Positions 1 to 5,269 of a stretch of DNA of 5,269 bases are shown here, one piece after another. The stretch's first letter is position 1. The number at the start of each line of letters is the position of its first letter. Source of the DNA: Bacteroidales bacterium (GTDB lineage Bacteria; Bacteroidota; Bacteroidia; Bacteroidales; SM23-62); contig JADHVS010000293.1 in assembly GCA_016783865.1 (NCBI GenBank), positions 1 through 5,269 of the forward strand, written 5' to 3'. A model generated the notes under the pieces. That model did not search any database and was not told the origin of the DNA. It worked only from the letters and a program-made list of their open reading frames with translations. Made by a program: the position numbers and the translations under genes.

Positions 1-2123
1 CGGATAATTTTAAATCGGATTATTTCAGGAACGGGGTAAATATTGAAAATAGCCTGGCTGTTTCTGCCACAGGAGATAAGGCATTTGGAAGGTTATCATA
101 TACCAACAGGAATACGGCCGGTATCATCGAATTCACCGATCAAAAGCAGAACACCCTGAATACCAGCGTAACCGTAATGCCAACAGATAAGGTCACTGCT
201 TCTGCTAATATTACATATCTGAGGAAGGAAAGTGATAACCTTCCCAACAACGGGTATTCGGGTGCTATTGTAGATGCTGCCTGGGTACAAAGGGACATGG
301 ATATTGCAGCATTGAGAGAGCAGTATGATAAGTATGGTAATACAGAATTGGGACCATATGGAAACTGGATGGACAATCCGTTTTATGTCCTGGATAACCT
401 CACCGGGTTTGCCAGGGACAGGGTATTTGGTAACGGAAGCCTGACATACAAGATGACCGACTGGCTGTCTGTAATCGCCCGTGCCGGTCTGGATTTTTAT
501 AATGAGTATAGAAAGGACATTACACTATCAGGCACATGGGGTAATATAGGAAGTGGCCGGGGTGGCCAATTCAACCAAACCCAGCTTTTCAATAAGGAAG
601 TGAATGCAGACCTGATCCTCAAATTTGATAAGGAATTCGGAGATATCAGGGTCGATGGTCTGGTAGGCGCCAATTACAGGAATGATGAATACAAACAAAT
701 GTACATGAGAGCTAGCGATCTAACCGTTCCGGATCTCTTTACAATATCCAATGTGTCTGGTACACCGACCATCAGCATGTACGATTATATGAAGGAGACC
801 AACAGCGTTTATGCGGCCGCCAACCTCTCATATAAAGATTTTCTGTTTTTTGGAGTAACAGGCAGAAATGACTGGAGTTCAACGCTTCCTGCTGAGAACA
901 GGTCATACTTCTATCCTTCGGTAAGTCTTGGTTTCAGCGTGATTGATGCGTTTCAGCTGGAATCAGATGTGCTCAGTTATGCAAAGCTTAGAGCCAGCTG
1001 GGCCAAGGTTGGCGGTGATACCGGACCCTATCAGTTAGACAGAACATATTCAGCAGGTACCTATAATGCAATATCAATTTTCAGGCCGACGGGTACGCTG
1101 CCTCCGGTTGATCTGCTACCTGAGGAAACCAAATCATTTGAGCTGGGTGCAGATGTAAGGTTGTGGAGAGACCGTCTCGTACTTGACCTGACCTATTACA
1201 ACCAGACGACCGTTAACCAGATCCTTTCAGTTGCGACATCAACAGCAACCGGGTACAGCGCCATGCGGCTGAATGCAGGTGAGATATCAAACAGCGGTGT
1301 TGAGATTATGTTAAATTCAAGGGCGGTTACAAATCCATCAGGATTCACCTGGGACATAACATTGAACTGGGCAAAGAACAAGAGTATGGTTAATGAACTA
1401 TATGGCGATCTTGAGTCATACGTTATATCGGGTGGATTTGGCGGTTGTAAAACACTTGGTATACCTGATGAAGAATGGGGTATCCTCTGGGGACTTCCAT
1501 TCAGGAGAAATGATGCCGGAAAGATCATTGTAAATGCCAATGGTGTTCCTACCACTACCAATGAAGGAAAAGCACTGGGAGCAGTCACACCTGACTGGGT
1601 GGGCGGCATCAGGAATTCATTCAGATTTAAGGGAGTTAACCTTAGCTTCCTGCTGGATGGCCGCATGGGCGGAGATTTCTTCAGCTGCACAGCATGGCAC
1701 TCATACTTTACCGGATCATATGAAGTAACCGTAAAGGATAATGTGCGTGAAACAGGACTGATCGTCGATGGCGTAAAAGAAGACGGCAGTGTTAATGATA
1801 TCCGGGTCTCGGCACAGGATTACTACATGGGCTCATGGATGTGGAACAATCATGAATACTCTATTTTAGATGGTTCTTATATTAAGCTTCGTGAGTTAGT
1901 TCTGGGATATGACTTTAATGTAAGTAACCTTAGCTGGTTGTATAAACTGAATATCTCCTTTGTAGGAAGAAACCTTGCCCTGCTTTATCGAAGCGAGGGT
2001 GCAAAGCTTCATGGAATTGATCCTGAAGTCGGACTTGGAGGAGGGGAAGAAGGCCTGGGCTTTGAGAATTTCCAGATACCCACGACCAGGAGTTATGGAG
2101 TCAGACTGAGTGTAAGCTTTTAA
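1..2123 (+). CDS. SusC/RagA-family TonB-dependent outer-membrane transporter, 5'-truncated by the window edge
   Basis: The frame is open from base 3 to the TAA at 2121-2123, giving 706 visible residues. Full SusC proteins are usually about 1000 residues or more, so roughly 300 or more are missing upstream: signal peptide, carboxypeptidase-D-like domain and most of the plug. The ATG at 177 is an internal Met, because the coding sequence before it already reads as SusC (RLSYTNRNTAGII and onward). Hallmarks in visible numbering are alternating aromatic/polar beta-strands throughout, GRNDWSSTLP at about 287-296 followed by SYFYPSVSLGF, LLPEETKSFELGADV at about 371-385, and a C-terminus ending in Phe (YGVRLSVSF), as expected of an outer-membrane barrel recognised by the BAM machinery. 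In the family, SusC forms a TonB-powered channel capped by SusD and imports oligosaccharides; the adjacent susD supports this. The substrate cannot be read from the barrel, but the downstream GH95 gene suggests a fucosylated or L-galactosylated glycan (inference). No frameshift is seen. Confidence 0.96.
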   Translation, partial: DNFKSDYFRNGVNIENSLAVSATGDKAFGRLSYTNRNTAGIIEFTDQKQNTLNTSVTVMPTDKVTASANITYLRKESDNLPNNGYSGAIVDAAWVQRDMDIAALREQYDKYGNTELGPYGNWMDNPFYVLDNLTGFARDRVFGNGSLTYKMTDWLSVIARAGLDFYNEYRKDITLSGTWGNIGSGRGGQFNQTQLFNKEVNADLILKFDKEFGDIRVDGLVGANYRNDEYKQMYMRASDLTVPDLFTISNVSGTPTISMYDYMKETNSVYAAANLSYKDFLFFGVTGRNDWSSTLPAENRSYFYPSVSLGFSVIDAFQLESDVLSYAKLRASWAKVGGDTGPYQLDRTYSAGTYNAISIFRPTGTLPPVDLLPEETKSFELGADVRLWRDRLVLDLTYYNQTTVNQILSVATSTATGYSAMRLNAGEISNSGVEIMLNSRAVTNPSGFTWDITLNWAKNKSMVNELYGDLESYVISGGFGGCKTLGIPDEEWGILWGLPFRRNDAGKIIVNANGVPTTTNEGKALGAVTPDWVGGIRNSFRFKGVNLSFLLDGRMGGDFFSCTAWHSYFTGSYEVTVKDNVRETGLIVDGVKEDGSVNDIRVSAQDYYMGSWMWNNHEYSILDGSYIKLRELVLGYDFNVSNLSWLYKLNISFVGRNLALLYRSEGAKLHGIDPEVGLGGGEEGLGFENFQIPTTRSYGVRLSVSF

Positions 2124-2126
2124 CCA

Positions 2127-3617
2127 ATGAAAATTAGTTTAGCCATGAAAAGAATAAATCAAATTAAAATTTTAATCCTGGCAGTATTGATGGTTGTTGT
2201 CGGCTCCTGTACCAAGGATTTCGATGAAATGAATGTAAATCCAAATGCTGCCACCGAGGTGCCTGCAACCAATGTATTTGGTCAGGCGGTCCTGAATGCT
2301 ACCTACATTCTCTTAGGAGAAAGACTCGATATCTATTATGCCGGAACCTGGGCAGGTCACACTGTGCATATAGGAATTGGTGATTATGAATACAGGGTCG
2401 ATATCAACAACAGCCAGTGGCGGAGTTTTTACATAGCCATGTCGTATTTTGTTGATGCCATGAAACTTGCAGAGGAAGAGGGAAACACAAACCTCTATGC
2501 CGCTGCCCTTACCATGAAGGCATATCTTGCGCACAAGGCCACTGATTGCTGGGGAAAAATACCTTATTCTGAAGCTTTCATGCTGGAAGAAGGGATATTA
2601 TACCCAAAATATGATACTGAGGCTGAAGTATATAACCAGGTTCTTGATGAACTGGAAACTGCTGCCGGAATGTTTGATCCTGCCGGCGATGAGTTGGGAG
2701 ACGGGGATTTTCTGATGAAAGGAGATATTGACAAATGGATCAAATTCTGTAATTCAACACGCCTGCGGGTTGCCACACGAATGACAGCGGGCGATGAGAA
2801 TGCAGGAAAAGCTGTTATAGCAGATATACTTGGTAGTCCTGCTGCTAATCCTCTCATTGAAGATAATGACGATAATGCTTACCTCTGGTGGCCCGGTATT
2901 ACTCCTGACCAGGAACTTTGGTTTGAAAGGGTGGGCGCTCCGGATGGAAATAAAACAGATGCTTACCGGACAAATCATTATATGATCTCTGCATTGAAAG
3001 CCAATAACGATCCAAGATTAGGTGTCTATGCAGATCCAAACAAATGGGGTGAGTATAACGGATATCAGTTTGGACCGGATCAGTCAATAGATACAATGAA
3101 CAATGGAAACAATGTTTCCCATATCGGTGATCGTTTTGGAAATGATCCGGATGGATTCTCCCCATACTTTAATGCTGCCGAGGTATATTTCCTCAAAGCA
3201 GAAGCATATGAAAGGGGATTTGCAACAGGTAATGCACAGCAAGCCTATGAGATGGGGATTACCAGATCACTCGAGGAAAACGGGATTGATGCCACAGCCA
3301 TTGCAACCTTCCTGGCAGAACCAGAAGTTGCATGGGGAGGTGGTACGACCTCTAATCTCGAGAAAATATATCTGCAGAAGTGGTTATGTTTGTTTAAGCA
3401 AAGTGTTGAGGCATGGGCCGAAGCCAGAAGAACAGATGTTCCTCTGATGCCTGACGTTGAAAAGAACTATTCCAGTTCACATAACAGGCCTCCATTCAGG
3501 ATGTCATATGCAGATGAGGAAAAATCGCTCAATACAAAATTCCCGACTGAAGTTGTTGAATCGGATATTTTCTGGGGAACACAAATGTGGTGGGATAAAA
3601 GATCCGGAGTACAATAA
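2127..3617 (+). CDS. SusD/RagB-family surface glycan-binding lipoprotein (SusD-like_2 type)
   Basis: This is a complete gene of 496 codons, 3 bases after the SusC stop, so the two are almost certainly cotranscribed and translationally coupled. The N-terminus is a lipoprotein signal: basic stretch KRINQIK, hydrophobic core ILILAVLMVVV, then lipobox VGSC with the lipidated Cys at residue 28. The Cys is followed by TKDFDE, an acidic stretch like those that direct Bacteroidota lipoproteins to the cell surface. An in-frame ATG at 2145 (residue 7) would give a more ordinary 22-residue signal and is a credible alternative start; neither has a Shine-Dalgarno sequence. Family landmarks are NVNPNAATEVP after the signal, AALTMKAYLAHKATDCWG in the TPR-like part, AEVYFLKAEAYERGF at about 350-364, LQKWLCLFKQSVEAWAEARR from about 416, and a C-terminal MWWDKR. 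SusD proteins act as a hinged lid on the SusC barrel and hold the glycan. The subgroup call is by eye; the SusD assignment is secure. Confidence 0.96.
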   Translation: MKISLAMKRINQIKILILAVLMVVVGSCTKDFDEMNVNPNAATEVPATNVFGQAVLNATYILLGERLDIYYAGTWAGHTVHIGIGDYEYRVDINNSQWRSFYIAMSYFVDAMKLAEEEGNTNLYAAALTMKAYLAHKATDCWGKIPYSEAFMLEEGILYPKYDTEAEVYNQVLDELETAAGMFDPAGDELGDGDFLMKGDIDKWIKFCNSTRLRVATRMTAGDENAGKAVIADILGSPAANPLIEDNDDNAYLWWPGITPDQELWFERVGAPDGNKTDAYRTNHYMISALKANNDPRLGVYADPNKWGEYNGYQFGPDQSIDTMNNGNNVSHIGDRFGNDPDGFSPYFNAAEVYFLKAEAYERGFATGNAQQAYEMGITRSLEENGIDATAIATFLAEPEVAWGGGTTSNLEKIYLQKWLCLFKQSVEAWAEARRTDVPLMPDVEKNYSSSHNRPPFRMSYADEEKSLNTKFPTEVVESDIFWGTQMWWDKRSGVQ

Positions 3618-3675
3618 TTCTTTTTGCTTTCAAAGAGTTTTTTTCATTTTCATAGATTAAATTTAGGGTAGTTGG

Positions 3676-3713
3676 AGAAACAGATGGGAATTATTTTCCA
3701 TCTGTTTCTTTTT
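3676..3713 (+). terminator. Factor-independent terminator after susD
   Basis: AGAAACAGATGG (3676-3687) and CCATCTGTTTCT (3698-3709) are perfect inverted repeats of 12 bases around a 10-base AT-rich loop, and the stem runs directly into TTTTT (3709-3713). On the opposite strand the stem is not followed by a T-run, so it should work only for + strand transcripts. It lies about 60 bases past the susD stop and 45 bases before the chosen phosphoesterase start. It should end, or partly attenuate, the susCD transcript. It is the only notable element in the 141-base gap 3618-3758; no convincing Bacteroidota promoter (TTG, about 20 bases, TAnnTTTG) was found between it and the next gene. Confidence 0.85.
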
Positions 3714-3758
3714 CAATATAATATCATGTTGGTGGTCATTATTATAAAAAGCCTTAAA

Positions 3759-4946
3759 ATGAAACCAATAAATCTTATAATTAAAATTCTTTTAGTTATA
3801 ATTTTCTTTACTTCATGTAAATCAAAAAAAGAAACTAATAGCTGGTCATTTGTAAGCATGCCAGATTTTTTAAATGTAGATTGCGATTATCCCCAGCCAG
3901 GATGGGAGGATGCCCTTTCTTATATTCTTGAATCAATAAAGAATGAGAATCCTGATTTTTTGTTAGTCGCAGGCGATTTGGTAATGGGACATTGGGATAG
4001 TACCGGATGGAATGACAAAGATTCGATTGCAAAATATTCCAAGAGGTATTATTCAGCATGGAAAAAGCGTATGGATCATTTCGGATTAAAATACTACACT
4101 ACCCTGGGAGATCATGAGATTGGAGACGACGCATGGCTAACTCCAAAAAAATTTGCTGCTGTAAAAGAGTACAAAAAAGCTTTTTCCGAGCACCTGAAGA
4201 TGCCGCAAAACGGACCAGAGCATATGAAAGGAACCGCATTCTGGTGGAGACATAAAAATGTATTATTTATCTCAACCGATGTCTTTGAGGAAGGTTCAAG
4301 CAAACTCGGAATGATTAAAACAGGGGTTTCAGGGGAACAGCTGGAATGGTTAAAACAAGTACTTGAGCAGAATGCAGATGCAGATCATAAAATTGTGTTG
4401 GGACACACACCGATACTTGGACCTGTAAGACAATGGAGCTCAAGCGGATTGATGATAGAGGAAGGAAGAGATTCTCAATTCTGGCAAACAATGAAAGAAC
4501 ATCATGTTGATGCTTATTTATGTGGAGAAGTACATGCCATTACCTGTATCGAAAGAGATGGAATTATGCAAATTGCTCATGGTGGTTTAATTGGTTATAA
4601 TACTCGTACGAATTATTTGGTAGTTAATGTGACCAAAGAAAAAATTAATTTGAAAATAAAAGAGATTGAAATGTTACCAACAGGAGATCATTTACGGCAG
4701 ACAAAAAATAATCGCCCATTGCAAAACGTGTCAATCACTGATGAAAATAAAGAAAAAGGTTTTTATCTGGTTGGTACTGCAACCATTGATAAATCAATCC
4801 AGGAAATGCAGATTTTAAATAGAAAAGGGTACTTTTCAATTGAATATGAGTCGAGCAATGAAACTGCATACCCTGTTTTTGACGGGGAGGATGTTTTAAC
4901 TGAATTGCCCAAAATAACAGTTAATGATAGCGAAAAAACCAAATAA
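3759..4946 (+). CDS. Lipoprotein calcineurin-like metallophosphoesterase with atypical metal-site motifs
   Basis: The product is 395 residues. ATG 3759 is chosen because it gives a clean lipoprotein signal: MKPINLIIK, core ILLVIIFF, TSC with Cys20, then KSKKE. Longer in-frame starts (TTG 3672, ATG 3684, ATG 3726) either begin in the terminator or add a second hydrophobic stretch. The calcineurin-like phosphoesterase motifs appear in order: D36 in PDFLN (motif I, lacking the usual DxH His); G72-D73 in AGDLVMGHW (II); GDHE at 117-120 (III, Asp where GNHE has Asn); GH216TP (IV); and GEVH at 256-259 (V, Glu257 where GHxH has its first His). Residues from about 280 look like a beta-rich C-terminal domain. 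The fold implies a two-metal hydrolase of phosphomono- or diesters outside the cytoplasm, with unknown substrate. Lines sampled by hand average about 34% GC, against about 44-50% for neighbours, which suggests separate acquisition. A non-phosphatase hydrolase on the same fold remains possible. Confidence 0.85.
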   Translation: MKPINLIIKILLVIIFFTSCKSKKETNSWSFVSMPDFLNVDCDYPQPGWEDALSYILESIKNENPDFLLVAGDLVMGHWDSTGWNDKDSIAKYSKRYYSAWKKRMDHFGLKYYTTLGDHEIGDDAWLTPKKFAAVKEYKKAFSEHLKMPQNGPEHMKGTAFWWRHKNVLFISTDVFEEGSSKLGMIKTGVSGEQLEWLKQVLEQNADADHKIVLGHTPILGPVRQWSSSGLMIEEGRDSQFWQTMKEHHVDAYLCGEVHAITCIERDGIMQIAHGGLIGYNTRTNYLVVNVTKEKINLKIKEIEMLPTGDHLRQTKNNRPLQNVSITDENKEKGFYLVGTATIDKSIQEMQILNRKGYFSIEYESSNETAYPVFDGEDVLTELPKITVNDSEKTK

Positions 4947-5008
4947 CTGTCACCAATAAACACGAGCTATAAATAATTGTATTTTAGATAATTATTAAAA
5001 TTTACCGA

Positions 5009-5269
5009 ATGAGAAACTTAATATGTGTATTCCTTATTGTTGTGGCAGGTTTTGTCCAGAACCTCAACGGTCAGGCCGAGGATGTTTCAAGCCTCATCGA
5101 TCAGAGAAAATTCAACCCATCGACCATTTTGTGGTATGATTCCCCTGCACAGGTTTGGGAAGAAGCTCTTCCTGTAGGAAATGGCAGGCTGGGCGCTATG
5201 GTCTTTGGCAGGTTCAGTGAAGAACGGATCCAGCTAAATGAAGAAACCTATTGGTCGGGTGGGCCTTAT
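5009..5269 (+). CDS. GH95-family glycoside hydrolase (alpha-L-fucosidase/alpha-L-galactosidase), N-terminal part only
   Basis: The frame opens at ATG 5009 and runs off the window end; 87 codons are visible, while the family usually has about 750-800 residues. Residues 1-23 are a signal peptide ([15 protein letters not shown] core) with a likely signal peptidase I site after GQA at 21-23. There is no lipobox, so a periplasmic soluble enzyme is expected. From residue 41 the sequence matches the conserved GH95 N-terminal domain: [20 protein letters not shown] (41-60), LGAMVFG, then [14 protein letters not shown] (74-87). Characterised GH95 enzymes are inverting exo-hydrolases releasing terminal alpha-1,2-linked L-fucose, with some members preferring alpha-L-galactose. 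The catalytic residues lie downstream, so activity cannot be judged. It sits 62 bases after the phosphoesterase stop with no terminator between them, and may be cotranscribed with it. No Shine-Dalgarno sequence is visible. Its GC resembles susCD rather than the phosphoesterase. Confidence 0.93.
   Translation, partial: MRNLICVFLIVVAGFVQNLNGQAEDVSSLIDQRKFNPSTILWYDSPAQVWEEALPVGNGRLGAMVFGRFSEERIQLNEETYWSGGPY

Larger units (their letters stand above)
3618..5008. other. AT-rich segment covering the phosphoesterase and both flanking gaps
   Basis: Sampled 60-base lines inside the phosphoesterase gene gave 25, 20, 22, 20, 24, 13 and 18 G+C, about 34% overall. Sampled lines in SusC gave about 47%, in SusD about 44% and in the GH95 start about 50%. 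The change is sharp on both sides: AT-rich sequence begins at the susD stop and higher GC resumes within the GH95 coding sequence. Both gaps are also AT-rich, which is normal for intergenic DNA, so the exact edges are uncertain. No transposase, terminal inverted repeat or credible target-site duplication is visible at the edges. Confidence 0.6.

Noticed and set aside
1196..1690. 164-codon open frame on the - strand inside susC
   Set aside because: It lies wholly opposite well-conserved SusC sequence, has no recognisable domain or signal, and its composition follows from the sense-strand codons.
177..2123. SusC start at the ATG at 177
   Set aside because: The same frame is open to base 3 and its upstream residues read as SusC barrel sequence, so the gene enters from outside the window.
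3103..3447. 114-codon + strand open frame in another frame inside susD
   Set aside because: It is out of frame with clear SusD motifs that continue through the region, so it is a shadow frame.
3658..3665. TAAATTTA as a near match to the Bacteroidota -7 box
   Set aside because: The nearest upstream TTG is about 31 bases away instead of about 20, and a transcript starting here would run straight into the terminator.
3717..3722. TATAAT hexamer as a promoter for the phosphoesterase
   Set aside because: Bacteroidota primary sigma factors favour TAnnTTTG. There is no matching -35 or -33 box, and the surrounding AT-rich DNA makes the hexamer likely by chance.
3672..3758. N-terminal extension of the phosphoesterase to TTG 3672 or the ATGs at 3684 and 3726
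   Set aside because: The first two begin within the terminator hairpin, and all place extra, poorly organised hydrophobic sequence before an already complete lipoprotein signal at 3759.
3613..4978. AATAATT at both edges of the AT-rich segment (3613-3619 and 4972-4978) as a target-site duplication
   Set aside because: The repeat is seven A/T-only bases, the first copy overlaps the susD stop, and no inverted terminal repeats or transposase accompany it.
4980..4987. TATTTTAG as a -7 box for the GH95 gene
   Set aside because: It is one mismatch from TAnnTTTG but has no TTG at the right distance upstream, so it is too weak to call.
4972..5001. Short inverted repeats (AATAATT/AATTATT and ATTTTA/TAAAAT) before GH95
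   Set aside because: The arms are 6-7 bases, purely A+T and mutually exclusive, in an AT-rich gap with no T-run; chance is the better explanation.

Overview
The window is part of a polysaccharide-utilisation locus (PUL) of a Bacteroidota bacterium, with all genes on the + strand. The evidence is a SusC-type TonB-dependent transporter followed 3 bases later by a SusD-type lipoprotein, the start of a GH95 glycoside hydrolase, and the absence of Shine-Dalgarno sequences before every visible start. Sampled GC is in the mid to high 40s percent for the SusC, SusD and GH95 genes. No RNA gene, transposase, CRISPR array or clear Bacteroidota promoter was seen, and the genus cannot be named from this window.

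Layout: (1) 1-2123, the 3' two-thirds of a SusC/RagA-like outer-membrane transporter; its signal peptide, N-terminal extension and most of the plug lie upstream. (2) 2127-3617, a complete SusD/RagB-family lipoprotein, closest by eye to the SusD-like_2 subgroup. (3) 3618-3758, an AT-rich gap with a strong factor-independent terminator hairpin (12-bp perfect stem, 10-nt loop, five Ts). (4) 3759-4946, a lipoprotein metallophosphoesterase with an unusual set of metal-ligand motifs and much lower GC than its neighbours. (5) 4947-5008, a short AT-rich gap. (6) 5009 to the window end, the first 87 codons of an exported GH95 enzyme (alpha-L-fucosidase or alpha-L-galactosidase family).

How it probably works: the SusC/SusD pair captures an oligosaccharide at the cell surface and imports it through the outer membrane using TonB energy. 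The GH95 enzyme, probably periplasmic, removes terminal alpha-L-fucose or alpha-L-galactose. The role of the phosphoesterase is open. It may remove a phosphate or phosphodiester decoration from the same glycan, or it may be an unrelated gene acquired between susD and the hydrolase. The terminator and the composition shift both make it look like a separate unit, and it is the most interesting item in the window.
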